Positions 29,005-38,278 of a stretch of 64,000 bases of DNA are shown here, one piece after another. The stretch is from Candidatus Obscuribacterales bacterium (GTDB lineage: Bacteria; Cyanobacteriota; Vampirovibrionia; Obscuribacterales; Obscuribacteraceae), in assembly GCA_021732025.1 (NCBI GenBank), contig JAKFVU010000057.1, positions 58,193 to 122,192 on the forward strand, read 5' to 3'. Positions within the stretch are counted from its first letter, which is position 1. The number at the start of each line of letters is the position of its first letter. The notes below the pieces were generated by a model. The model was given only the letters and a program-made list of their open reading frames with translations. It ran no database searches and was not told where the DNA came from. The translations under genes and the position numbers were made by a program.

Positions 29005-30602
29005 TGGCTGGGGCCGTCGGGAGCGGCATCTTCAATTTTGCGAGCCCTGGCATTTAGCACTTTAGCTTCGTCTAAGCGGTTATCAGCTTTCAGCAAAATA
29101 GCATAGTTGCGCAGAATCGCAGCAACACTCTCATGATTAGGACCGAACACTTTTTCGCGAATTGCCAGGGCTCTCTTGTACAGTGGCTCAGCTTCGCTAT
29201 AACGCTTCTGATCGCGAAGAACACGAGCTAGGTTATTCAGGGCATTAGCCAATTCTTCTGATTCAGGTTCTTGCTCGCGGATGCGTACTGATTCTTGGAA
29301 AAGTCCTACAGCCTGGTCATCTTTGCCCTGTTCTTTATACAGTATTGCTAAATCGTTAGTTGTGGCAGCCACAGCAGGGCTATTTGCACCCAAAGTAGAT
29401 TTGCGAATATTCAGAGCTCTGGTGAGCAGAGGCTCGGCCAAATCAAACTTTTCTTGTTCGCGGTACAGCTCTTCTAAATTAGTTAGAGCAACTGCAACCC
29501 CGGCACCATTTGCACCTTCTTCTTTTTCGTAGGTATTAAGCGAGCCCTTGAGCAAAGCCTCTACTTCATCGTACTTACCTTGCGGCAGCAGCGCCAAAGC
29601 CAAATTTTGCATGCGGTCAGCCACAGCTATAGGTTTTGCACCAGGAATTGCTTTTTGCAGTTCTAAAGCCTTGCGATATTGAGCTTCGGCCGATTTGTAA
29701 TCGCCAAGCTCGCGATAGACCATGGCCAAATTATCAACAGCGATAATGAGATCGGCCTTATTGCTAGTGGGGTCACTAAGCAATACATCTACAGCTTGTT
29801 TCATCAACGGTTCTGCTTTATCGAACTGCTGTTTCTCGCGATAGTTGCGAGCCAAATTATTGAGCGCTGCTGCTTTGTTATGGGCAGCATTTAGCTCGCG
29901 GCCAGTACTATCGGGAGTATCAGCCAATTCGGCCACTTGCTTGTAGATTGCTTCAGCTTCGTCGGCCTTGCCCTGTTTGCGCAAAACCACCGCTAAATTG
30001 TTCATAGCCACTGTCTGACCGGACTTATTTTTAGTGTCTTCCATCAACTTAATGACACGACGCAATGTTTTGGCAGCGTCTGCTAGCTGTCCTGAATCAG
30101 AGTACATCGAAGCCATGCCGGTGAGAAATGGTGCCAATTTAGCGTCATTGGCACTAGAATTTTTTTCAATTATGGTGATTGCTTTTTCATACTGAATTTT
30201 GGCCAGGTCAAACTTACCCTGACGACGGTAAAGTTGCGCTAAGTTGCCCAAAGTTGATGGCAAACCACTATCGTCACTTGAGGCTAACTTTTCTTTAATG
30301 GCAAGGGCTTTGGTCAGGTTAGCTTCGGCATCAGCAAACTTGCCTTGAGCTTCATAAACTAAGGCCAAATCATTGTAGGTTTTAGCTAAAAACTTATCTT
30401 CAAGCTTGGCACTAAGGCATTCGTTGACAGCATCGCCGTAGAGCTTCACGGCTCCATCATAATTCTTACTCTGGGCCGCGCTTTGGGCCTCGTTCAAAAG
30501 TTTTTCCCATTCGACAGCACCGGCCCGGGCCGACAAATTAGCTGTTGCCAACAGGGCGATGATGCCGACAGTACCAATGATGGTGGATTTCAGCTGTCTC
30601 AC
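29001..30602 (-). CDS. Exported TPR-repeat protein
   Basis: A 533-residue protein made almost wholly of kinesin-light-chain-type TPRs (about nine to ten units) after a signal peptide (STIIGTVGIIALLATANLSARA). Units such as FADAEANLTKALAIKEKL and YSEAEPLYKRALAIREKVFG are regular, with the FGPNHESVAAILRNYA turn near the end. The even repeats suggest a long superhelical binding surface. It heads a two-gene operon with the TPR gene at 27427 (4-bp overlap). Partner unknown. Confidence 0.85.
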   Translation of the reverse strand: MRQLKSTIIGTVGIIALLATANLSARAGAVEWEKLLNEAQSAAQSKNYDGAVKLYGDAVNECLSAKLEDKFLAKTYNDLALVYEAQGKFADAEANLTKALAIKEKLASSDDSGLPSTLGNLAQLYRRQGKFDLAKIQYEKAITIIEKNSSANDAKLAPFLTGMASMYSDSGQLADAAKTLRRVIKLMEDTKNKSGQTVAMNNLAVVLRKQGKADEAEAIYKQVAELADTPDSTGRELNAAHNKAAALNNLARNYREKQQFDKAEPLMKQAVDVLLSDPTSNKADLIIAVDNLAMVYRELGDYKSAEAQYRKALELQKAIPGAKPIAVADRMQNLALALLPQGKYDEVEALLKGSLNTYEKEEGANGAGVAVALTNLEELYREQEKFDLAEPLLTRALNIRKSTLGANSPAVAATTNDLAILYKEQGKDDQAVGLFQESVRIREQEPESEELANALNNLARVLRDQKRYSEAEPLYKRALAIREKVFGPNHESVAAILRNYAILLKADNRLDEAKVLNARARKIEDAAPDGPSQ

Positions 30603-30724
30603 AAAAACTCCTCGACAAAGAGAAGCACTACTATATCAGCGACCAACTATTGACAAGCCTTTAGAAGCAACTCTACACTTAAACCGCGGCTAACATAACT
30701 AGCCACCGCTGATGGAGCCAGTCT

Positions 30725-31546
30725 TTATTTGACTAGCACCGTGCGCACCAGCTTAAACACCGCTCTATCCGGCAAAATCTTGCGCAGGGTTAGCATCGCT
30801 TCAGCGTTGATGGGATAGCGCAGACGAGAAGAACTATCATTAGCCGCTTCGTAAATTGTATAGGCTACCCCGGCTGGCCCCGGTGCAGAGTGACCTTCCT
30901 TCTGCATTTGCGGAAGTGCTTTGGCTATAAAAGTATCGTAAGCGCTAAGGCCTTCTTTGCTGACTAGATCTTGGCTACGATCATAAAATGGCGTTTTTAT
31001 TGGCCCTGGCTCAATTAACTTCACTCTGATATTGAACTGCCTTAACTCGTACTGCAAAGACTCAGAGAAGCCCTCCACCGCAAACTTGGTAGCGTGATAG
31101 ACGCTATACAGCGGAAAGGTGATGCGGCCGCCCACAGATGACATATTGATGATTGCTCCAGACTTACGCTCACGCATCGAAGGCAATACTTCACGAGTGA
31201 CATTCATCAAACCAAACACATTGGTGGCAAATTGACGCTCTACGCGCTCAGCTGTACTTGCTTCAAAAGCACCAACCATGCCGTATCCGGCATTATTGAC
31301 AACGACGTCTATCGCTTCATGCTTTGCTAGTCCTTCAGCGACAGCCTGACGAATAGTGTCTTGATCGGTTACATCCAGCCGCAAAATCGATACACCGGGC
31401 AAGCTAGCTAAATCACCAGCTTTCTCGGGCGAGCGCATGGTAGCCAATACATTCCAATTTTTACGAGAGAAGAGACGTACAGCTGCCTCTCCGATACCGC
31501 TTGACGCACCTGTAATCAGAATTGTCTTAGTTGCAGCCGTTGCCAT
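30725..31546 (-). CDS. Short-chain dehydrogenase/reductase
   Basis: A classical SDR of about 273 residues. ATG 31546 was chosen because AGAGGTGG lies just upstream and it places the NAD(P) motif TGASSGIG at the normal distance from the start. The catalytic residues are the Ser in INMSSVGG and the YxxxK in YSVYHATK. NNAGYGMVG is also present. The Rossmann start lacks an Asp at the end of beta-2 (NVLATMRSPEKA has Arg), which favours NADPH. Substrate unknown. It diverges from the cupin gene, and the two share a palindromic control region. Confidence 0.9.
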   Translation of the reverse strand: MATAATKTILITGASSGIGEAAVRLFSRKNWNVLATMRSPEKAGDLASLPGVSILRLDVTDQDTIRQAVAEGLAKHEAIDVVVNNAGYGMVGAFEASTAERVERQFATNVFGLMNVTREVLPSMRERKSGAIINMSSVGGRITFPLYSVYHATKFAVEGFSESLQYELRQFNIRVKLIEPGPIKTPFYDRSQDLVSKEGLSAYDTFIAKALPQMQKEGHSAPGPAGVAYTIYEAANDSSSRLRYPINAEAMLTLRKILPDRAVFKLVRTVLVK

Positions 31547-31641
31547 ATCCACCTCTACTTTTCCAAATGATATTACTACCTTTGAAAAATTGCTCAAAAA
31601 AAACATTCAATTCCCAGTCAATTACGTTACTTTTTTGATAC

Positions 31642-31660
31642 TATACTTGCAAATTGCAAG
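31642..31660. promoter_or_regulatory. Palindrome overlapping a -10 between SDR and cupin genes
   Basis: CTTGCAAATTGCAAG (31646-31660) is a perfect 7-bp-arm palindrome with a central A. It overlaps a TATACT hexamer (31642-31647) in the divergent intergenic region. This suggests a dimeric repressor controlling the cupin gene, perhaps also the SDR gene. The regulator gene is not adjacent. Confidence 0.45.
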
Positions 31661-31741
31661 CTACAAGTTAATACTAGAAGTAGCGGATCGGCAGCATCAA
31701 ACTAAAAAGTAATGACGCAGAAAAACAGCAGGGAGAAATCA

Positions 31742-32236
31742 ATGAATAAAGAAAGCACAACTGAAAAAGAAACCTTAATCAAACCAGATAAATTTGACCA
31801 AGGGGACAATTTCAAAGCTGTTCACTGCGGCAGCTTCTCGCAACTGGCTCAATACGAATTGAAGCATCCTCGCTTCGGCGTCGTAAAACCAGGAAAAGTA
31901 TTTCTTCAAGAGTTAGTGGATACGACGGCCATGGAAGTATCAATCAATGTATTCGCCCCTGGCAAAGTAATGCCATTTAGCCATGCCCACAAAGCCAACG
32001 AGGAGATGTATATCTTCGTCAAAGGGCAAGGTGAAATGGTAATCGATGGTCAGGTCATCGCCGTCTCAGAAGGTAGCTGTATCAGACTTGCGCCTAAGGC
32101 GGCAAGATGTATGCGCAACAACGATAGTGATGAACTTTGCTTTGTCGTTATTCAGGCCAAAGAAAATTCTCTAGGTGAGCATACTTTTGCCGATGGCTAC
32201 GAAGTCCAGCAAGAATTGAACTGGACAAAAGACTAG
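31742..32236 (+). CDS. Cupin-domain protein
   Basis: About 164 residues. ATG 31742 has GGGAG 7 nt upstream; the open frame begins at 31712. A single cupin_2 barrel shows motif 1 MPFSHAHKANEEMYIFVKGQGEM, with His/His/Glu metal ligands, and motif 2 around GSCIRLAPKAARCMRN. The usual motif-2 histidine appears to be replaced, here by Arg/Cys, so metal binding may be incomplete. The role (dioxygenase, isomerase or sugar/redox sensor) cannot be told. It is divergent from the SDR gene with a shared operator-like palindrome and ends in a 4-bp overlap with amt. Confidence 0.82.
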   Translation: MNKESTTEKETLIKPDKFDQGDNFKAVHCGSFSQLAQYELKHPRFGVVKPGKVFLQELVDTTAMEVSINVFAPGKVMPFSHAHKANEEMYIFVKGQGEMVIDGQVIAVSEGSCIRLAPKAARCMRNNDSDELCFVVIQAKENSLGEHTFADGYEVQQELNWTKD

Positions 32237-33462
32237 CTAAAGATCAAGGGCCTATCGGCTTCTTCACCATAATGATAAAGATCAAGGCCAAGCTCTTGCT
32301 CTGTGGCGCTAGCCGTGAAACTTATAAAATGATCAACGATTTTGGCAATGATATATGTACCAATAAAGGTAAACACCCATACTGCCACCACTGATGCTAA
32401 CTGGGCCAAAAATAAGTGAACATTGCCATAAAGCAAACCATCAGCACCATTAGAGTTAATGGCCTTGCTGGCAAAAATGCCTGTAGCTAGCGCCCCCCAA
32501 GTGCCGGCCATACCATGACAGGCACAAACATCTAACGAGTCTTGTATTTTCAGATGCTCAGAAAGTTTGATAGAGAAGAAGGCGACAATGGCACCGACAG
32601 CACCAATAATAACGGCAGCACCGACATCAACGTAGCCACAAGCAGGGGTAATGGCAACCAGCCCAACAACCGCCCCGGTAGCGGCACCTACTGCAGTATT
32701 CTTGCCTTCTCGACTACTGACCACCATCCACGTTAATGCCGCAGCAGCGGCTGCCACAGTGGTAGTGACGAGAGCTTGAGCAGCAGAAGCATTGGCACCA
32801 AGGGCGCTACCACCGTTAAAGCCAAACCAACCGAACCATAACAAGACTGCACCAAATAAAGTCAGGGGCACGCTATCAGGCTGAAAGCGTCCATCAATCG
32901 CTCTCTTCTTACGTCTTAGGGCAATACAAATTGCTAAAGCAGCAACACCAGCTGTAATATGCACAACTGTGCCACCAGCAAAATCGAGTGATCCTAAGGT
33001 CTTGAGCCAGCCACCGTCACCCCAAACCCAGTGCGCCACCGGGTCATATATTAGTGTGGTCCACAAAAGAGTGAAAAGCATAAAGGCCTTAAAACGAACC
33101 CGCTCTACGAAGGCCCCAGCAATAAGAGCTGGTGTAATGATGGCGAACTTCATTTGAAAGAGCATGAACGCTAGATGAGGAATATTGGGCGCATAGCTGG
33201 TGACACTATTGATACCAATATTGCCCAGACCACACCATGAAAGGTCGCCAATAATGTGGCCGACGTCTTTGCCAAAGCAAAGAGAATAGCCCAACATAAC
33301 CCACTGCATAGTAACGATGAGCAGACTGCCAAACGTAAGCATGATGCATGAAAGTAAGTTTTTACGTTCAACCATGCCACCATAAAACAAACCAATTGCC
33401 GGTGTCATTAACATCACTAATGATGATGACATCAGTACCCATGCAGTGTCTCCGGTGTTCAT
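32233..33462 (-). CDS. amt: Ammonium transporter
   Basis: Inner-membrane Amt/MEP/Rh channel for ammonium uptake, about 409 residues and 11 predicted helices. Family marks are the opening DTAWVLMSSSLVMLMTPAIGLFYGGMV, and the twin pore histidines in GGTVVHITAGVAAL and DVCACHGMAGTWGAL. ATG 33462 (MNTGDTAW) is the sensible start, 4 bp after the gltB stop; the open frame begins earlier at 33501, inside gltB. Coupling to gltB says ammonium taken up is meant for glutamate synthesis. No glnK/PII gene adjoins it, which is unusual for amt. Confidence 0.95.
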   Translation of the reverse strand: MNTGDTAWVLMSSSLVMLMTPAIGLFYGGMVERKNLLSCIMLTFGSLLIVTMQWVMLGYSLCFGKDVGHIIGDLSWCGLGNIGINSVTSYAPNIPHLAFMLFQMKFAIITPALIAGAFVERVRFKAFMLFTLLWTTLIYDPVAHWVWGDGGWLKTLGSLDFAGGTVVHITAGVAALAICIALRRKKRAIDGRFQPDSVPLTLFGAVLLWFGWFGFNGGSALGANASAAQALVTTTVAAAAAALTWMVVSSREGKNTAVGAATGAVVGLVAITPACGYVDVGAAVIIGAVGAIVAFFSIKLSEHLKIQDSLDVCACHGMAGTWGALATGIFASKAINSNGADGLLYGNVHLFLAQLASVVAVWVFTFIGTYIIAKIVDHFISFTASATEQELGLDLYHYGEEADRPLIFS

Positions 33463-33466
33463 CAAC

Positions 33467-36400
33467 TTAGCTAATTCCCAAAATACGACTATCAAAGTCA
33501 TTCAATAATTCATTGCCCTCTTCACCCTGGGGCACTATAAGCACAAACTGGGGCAAGAAAGTTTGCCAATTTTGCAATATTTCTAAAGCGCGCAAACTGC
33601 CGGTGGCTTGGTGATGATGCTCAATCAATTGACGCAAATAGGTAGCCGCAGCCCTGCCGACAGGGCTCAAACGCTTATCTGGCTCGTGGCAATAGTTAGC
33701 GGCAAACTTATTTTCACTGTCTAAGACAAAGACTAAACCACCGGTCATGCCGGCAGCAAAATTACGACCAGTCGGTCCTAATACAGCCACGGCACCACCA
33801 GTCATATACTCGCAGCAATGATCACCGCTACCTTCAACTACAGCTGTCGCCCCTGAGTTACGCACGGCAAATCGCTCACCGGCCTGACCGGCGCAATATA
33901 AGTAACCACCAGTAGCACCATAGAGGCAAGTATTTCCGGCAATAACATTGAGCCACGAGCGCTCATAGACTGGGGCCCCCTGCGGGAATTTGATGACAAT
34001 TGTGCCACCACTCATACCCTTGCCGACATAATCGTTGGCTTCGCCAGTGAGAGTGAGCTTAACGTTATCGACAATAAAAGCGCCAAAACTCTGACCAGCA
34101 GAGCCCTTAAAACGCAAGGCTATACGCCCCTTAAAGCCAGTATCACCATAGAGCTTAGCCAGCGTGCCACCAATGCGGGCCCCGACACTGCGATCTGTGT
34201 TCTTGATAGTGTAAGCTTTGACCACATCACTGTGGTGAGCAATCGCCGCCTGCACCTCAGGGTCTGCCAATATTTGATCATTAAGACTACTAGAATCGCT
34301 ATGCGGCGCCTGAGGCAGCCTCCAGGCATCACGGCGATCAATTGATGCGGGTAACTCAGCTTTTTCTAGCAAGAAATCGAGATTGACTTTCTCTACTTTG
34401 TACGGCTTCACGTCAGATTTTACTTTCAACAATTCTGATCGGCCAAGCACATCATGAAGTGAGCTATAACCGAGCTCTGCCAAGGTCATACGCACTTCTT
34501 CAGCAATGAAGAGAAAGAACTCAACTATTTGTTCAGGAACGCCAGTAAATTTCTCTCTTAATTTCTCTTTTTGGCTAGTGATACCAACCGGACAATTATT
34601 GGTATGACATACCCTGGCCATGATGCAACCCTCGGCAATCAATGCAATAGAACCGAAGCCATATTCATTAGCACCGAGCATAGCGGCCATCACCACTTCC
34701 CAGCCAGAGCGCAAGCCACCATCAACTCTTAACAAGACACGATGGCGTAAATCATTGCCCAAAAGCGCTCGATGCACTTCGACCAAACCAAGCTCCCAAG
34801 GCACTCCGGCATGCTTAATCGAACTCAGAGCTGAGGCCCCGGTGCCACCATCATTGCCCGAAACCTGGACAATATCGGCATTAGCTTTAGCCACTCCCAC
34901 AGCCACTGCACCAATACCGACTTCTGCCACTAGCTTGACTGAAATTTGAGCCTGGGCACTAACCTGGCGCAAGTCGTAGATGAGCTGTGAAAGGTCTTCA
35001 ATAGAATAAATATCGTGATGGGGCGGCGGCGAAATTAACTGCATACCTTCTTTAGCGCGGCGCAGTTTGGCGATATACGGTGACACTTTATGAGCTGGAA
35101 GCTGTCCACCTTCGCCCGGCTTTGCCCCTTGAGCAATTTTGATCTCTAACTGCTGAGCTGTTACCAAATATTCTGGTGTTACACCAAAGCGCGCCGAAGC
35201 CACCTGCCGCACAGCAGAGCTGGCGGTATCACCGGGTCTAAGGCCTCGCAAACCAGGAAAATTGGCGCTGGTGCCGTCGGCATTAACATCGGCAATGGGA
35301 TAGTAACGAAGTGGGTCTTCACCACCTTCACCAGAATTAGATTTGGCCCCAAGGCGGTTCATAGCAATTGCTAAGACTTCATGGGCTTCTTTAGAAAGGG
35401 CACCAAGTGACATACCGCCAGTGCAAAACCGCTTTACTATCTCAGACGCTGGTTCTACTGCTTCAAGAGCAATAGGCGCTCTATCAGAGGCGAATGTGAG
35501 CATATCGCGCAGTGCTAGAGGTGGTCGCTCGCGCACTAGAGCCGAATACTGACGGAACTGTTCTTGACGCTCTTGTATGCTCACTACTTTGCGATTGATA
35601 CCAAGTGCTGAATGCAAGGCTTTGACAATCATAGGATTGTTGCCGTGATACTCACCACCTGGCCGCGAACTCATCATGCCATAGTTGATTAGCTGTTTAT
35701 GACTAAAAGGAAAAGCACGCCTGTGGCAATCGAAAACATCGCCCTCGATGTCGTCAATCTCTAAGCCACTAATGCGCGACGGTGTGCCGACAAAGCAGCG
35801 TTCCACTACATTCTCGCCCAAGCCAACGCATTCAAATATTTGCGCACCGATATAGCTCGACAAAGAAGAGATACCCATCTTCGAGAGAACTTTCTGCAAA
35901 CCCTCTTCGATAGCTGCTCTAAAATTGGCCTGAGCCGACTCATTAGAAAGCTCCACCAAGCTTTTCACTTCGTTGTCAGCACAGGAATGCCGCACAATCT
36001 CTAGGGCGAGATAAGGACAAACAGCCTGAGCTCCATATCCAAAGAGACAGGCGAAATGATGGGTGGTCCAACACTGTGCCGTCTCAAGCACAATTGAACA
36101 TTCAAGTCTGAGACCTTGGCGAATCAGTTCATGATGGACAGCGCCAACGGCCAATAAGGCGGGAATAGCGACTCTCTCAGAGTTGACTCCACGATCGCTC
36201 AAAACCAAAATGGTCTTATGATCGCGCACAGCCTCCACGGCCCGTTTACATAGATTGCTTAAGGCTACATCTAAGTTGCTCACGCTGGGCAAAAACAACA
36301 ACGAAACGACTTCAGAGTCGAAAGCTTTGTTTTCACTGCCTGTGTGGATTAGTTTTTCTAGTTCTTTCTCATTGAGAATTGGGCTAGTCAAATGAATCGA

Positions 36401-38029
36401 CTGGGCACCTTCTTGGCTAGGCACAAACCAACCGCCCTGCCGCCCCAAGTAAGAATCAAGCGACATCACGAGCTTCTCGCGCAGGTGGTCAATGGGCGGG
36501 TTAGTCACCTGGGCGAAGCGCTGCTTAAAATAATCGTAGAGCAAACGAGGTTGGCTAGAGAGCACCGCCAGCGGTGTGTCATCGCCCATCGAATAAATAG
36601 CTTCATGAGCAGTGGAAGCCATTACTAGTAATATTTGAGCGATATCTTCTTTGCCATAACCATAGGCGGTCTGCAAGCCAATCAAATCGCTATCAGCAAG
36701 TTTGATTTGCTCGGCGAAGGGCTCAGGGCTAAATTCCACTCGCTCTAAAGCCACCCACTGACTATAATCACGCTCTAAGGCAACTTCGTCTTTGACTTCG
36801 CTATCGCTGCACACTCTGCCGCTAGCAATATCAACTGACAACATTTGGCCTGGTCCTAATCGACCTTTCTGCACGACATGAGCCTGATCGAAGTCGACAA
36901 CACCAGCTTCTGAACTCAAGAAAACACTGCCATCGTCTAACACTGAAAAACGAGCAGGTCGCATGCCGTTGCGGTCTAGCTTAGCCCCGACACTTTTACC
37001 ATCGCTGTATACAATTAGAGCAGGGCCATCCCAGGGCTCCTGAATGGCAGCAAAATATTTGTAGAAACCAGCCTGGGCGTTACTAACAACCGAATTGGTG
37101 GCATCGGGAATTAGCTGCATTAGGACAGACTCGGGCTTACGACCGAGACGCACCAGAAGCTCTAAAGCATTGTCCAAGCTGCCAGAATCAGATGTATTGG
37201 CACTGACTACAGGATGAAGATCGTGGTTATTCTCACTTTCCCATTCGGGATGATCAAGCACCATCTCCCGACATTTCATCCAATTACGGTTGCCTAGAAG
37301 TGTATTAATTTCGCCATTATGACCGAGCAAACGGAACGGCTGCGCTAAGCGCCACTTAGGCAGAGTATTGGTGCTAAAGCGGCGGTGATAGACGGCAAAT
37401 TGACTAGAATAGGATTGATTAAGCAGATCAGGATAGAAAAGCTCTAACTCGTAAGAGCGCACCATACCCTTATAGACTATTGTCTTTGCCGAAAGCGAAG
37501 CAATATAGAAGTCAGAGTACTTGTCACCGTAGCTGCGCATCTTAAACATAGTGCGTTTGCGAGCAAACAATAACTTACGCTCTACTAGGTCGTCAGACCA
37601 CTGGGGCTGCGGGTTGACAAAAACTTGTTTAATGCGCGGACAAGTCGCCTGCGCTAGTGGTCCCAACACACTTTTGTCGAGTGGAACATCCCGCCAAGGC
37701 TTGTCTGCCAGGCTAAATCCTTCGGCAAGTAAGCAGCTTTCGAACAGCTCCAAACAAAAATCAGCAGCAGCTTCTGGCAGAAATACCATGCCCACAGCTT
37801 TAGATTGGTAGCCCTCTTGAGCAAAAAGATCCCAAGGAATAGCAGTAAGAATTCCGGAGCCATCACCGGTGACACCATCGGCTCCGCAAGCACCGCGATG
37901 CTCCATTCGACTCAAAGCGGTTAATGCGTCGCGCACGACCTGATAGCTGCTTTGTGGGCGATAAACGAAACCCACCCCACAAGCGTCTTTCTCAAAGGTG
38001 GTATTAGCTGCGTTCAAACGTCTTTCCAA
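33467..38029 (-). CDS. gltB: Glutamate synthase large subunit
   Basis: A 1520-residue enzyme making two glutamates from glutamine and 2-oxoglutarate. A short propeptide ends before the catalytic N-terminal cysteine in FEKDACGVGF (Ntn-type glutaminase). A central linker, an FMN-binding TIM barrel (GGTGASALSSIKHAG), a 3Fe-4S cysteine cluster (CIMARVCHTNNCPVG) and the C-terminal GxGxG helix (GGTIVIKFP, GATGGYLYC, GGAVAVLG) follow. The start is a TTG (38029), the only reasonable one before the cysteine. No gltD lies beside it. It could be ferredoxin-dependent like cyanobacterial GlsF, or pair with a distant small subunit; the sequence alone does not decide this for me. Confidence 0.96.
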   Translation of the reverse strand: MERRLNAANTTFEKDACGVGFVYRPQSSYQVVRDALTALSRMEHRGACGADGVTGDGSGILTAIPWDLFAQEGYQSKAVGMVFLPEAAADFCLELFESCLLAEGFSLADKPWRDVPLDKSVLGPLAQATCPRIKQVFVNPQPQWSDDLVERKLLFARKRTMFKMRSYGDKYSDFYIASLSAKTIVYKGMVRSYELELFYPDLLNQSYSSQFAVYHRRFSTNTLPKWRLAQPFRLLGHNGEINTLLGNRNWMKCREMVLDHPEWESENNHDLHPVVSANTSDSGSLDNALELLVRLGRKPESVLMQLIPDATNSVVSNAQAGFYKYFAAIQEPWDGPALIVYSDGKSVGAKLDRNGMRPARFSVLDDGSVFLSSEAGVVDFDQAHVVQKGRLGPGQMLSVDIASGRVCSDSEVKDEVALERDYSQWVALERVEFSPEPFAEQIKLADSDLIGLQTAYGYGKEDIAQILLVMASTAHEAIYSMGDDTPLAVLSSQPRLLYDYFKQRFAQVTNPPIDHLREKLVMSLDSYLGRQGGWFVPSQEGAQSIHLTSPILNEKELEKLIHTGSENKAFDSEVVSLLFLPSVSNLDVALSNLCKRAVEAVRDHKTILVLSDRGVNSERVAIPALLAVGAVHHELIRQGLRLECSIVLETAQCWTTHHFACLFGYGAQAVCPYLALEIVRHSCADNEVKSLVELSNESAQANFRAAIEEGLQKVLSKMGISSLSSYIGAQIFECVGLGENVVERCFVGTPSRISGLEIDDIEGDVFDCHRRAFPFSHKQLINYGMMSSRPGGEYHGNNPMIVKALHSALGINRKVVSIQERQEQFRQYSALVRERPPLALRDMLTFASDRAPIALEAVEPASEIVKRFCTGGMSLGALSKEAHEVLAIAMNRLGAKSNSGEGGEDPLRYYPIADVNADGTSANFPGLRGLRPGDTASSAVRQVASARFGVTPEYLVTAQQLEIKIAQGAKPGEGGQLPAHKVSPYIAKLRRAKEGMQLISPPPHHDIYSIEDLSQLIYDLRQVSAQAQISVKLVAEVGIGAVAVGVAKANADIVQVSGNDGGTGASALSSIKHAGVPWELGLVEVHRALLGNDLRHRVLLRVDGGLRSGWEVVMAAMLGANEYGFGSIALIAEGCIMARVCHTNNCPVGITSQKEKLREKFTGVPEQIVEFFLFIAEEVRMTLAELGYSSLHDVLGRSELLKVKSDVKPYKVEKVNLDFLLEKAELPASIDRRDAWRLPQAPHSDSSSLNDQILADPEVQAAIAHHSDVVKAYTIKNTDRSVGARIGGTLAKLYGDTGFKGRIALRFKGSAGQSFGAFIVDNVKLTLTGEANDYVGKGMSGGTIVIKFPQGAPVYERSWLNVIAGNTCLYGATGGYLYCAGQAGERFAVRNSGATAVVEGSGDHCCEYMTGGAVAVLGPTGRNFAAGMTGGLVFVLDSENKFAANYCHEPDKRLSPVGRAAATYLRQLIEHHHQATGSLRALEILQNWQTFLPQFVLIVPQGEEGNELLNDFDSRILGIS

Positions 38030-38244
38030 TGCAAAGCCTGGCCATTTCTGGCCACCGATTAAGCTCTTGAGCCAAATCTGAGCATCTCTATAAAAGCTCA
38101 GAAGTAAACCCCGAGGACTCGATTATTAGCCATGCTCACTGTGATGGCAAGAAAATGTTAAGTAAAGCTGAAGGGCCGATTACGACACAATGGTTGAAAC
38201 CAAGCTATAGCAGGCCATAGCCCAGCTGTTACAACAAGCAATAC

Positions 38245-38271
38245 TTCACACGATATATCTGTTTGTATACT
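38245..38271 (+). promoter_or_regulatory. Putative promoter of the queuosine-salvage gene
   Basis: TTCACA (38245-38250) and TATACT (38266-38271) are separated by 15 bp, which is short. The -10 ends 7 nt before the ATG at 38279, so the mRNA would be leaderless or use the second ATG at 38297. Confidence 0.35.
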
Positions 38272-38278
38272 AATTCTC

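Noticed and set aside
38039..38054. TGGCCA-TTTC-TGGCCA double palindrome just upstream of the gltB start
   Set aside because: It lies within the likely leader at about 10 bp from the TTG, is short, and no promoter element adjoins it; it could be chance.
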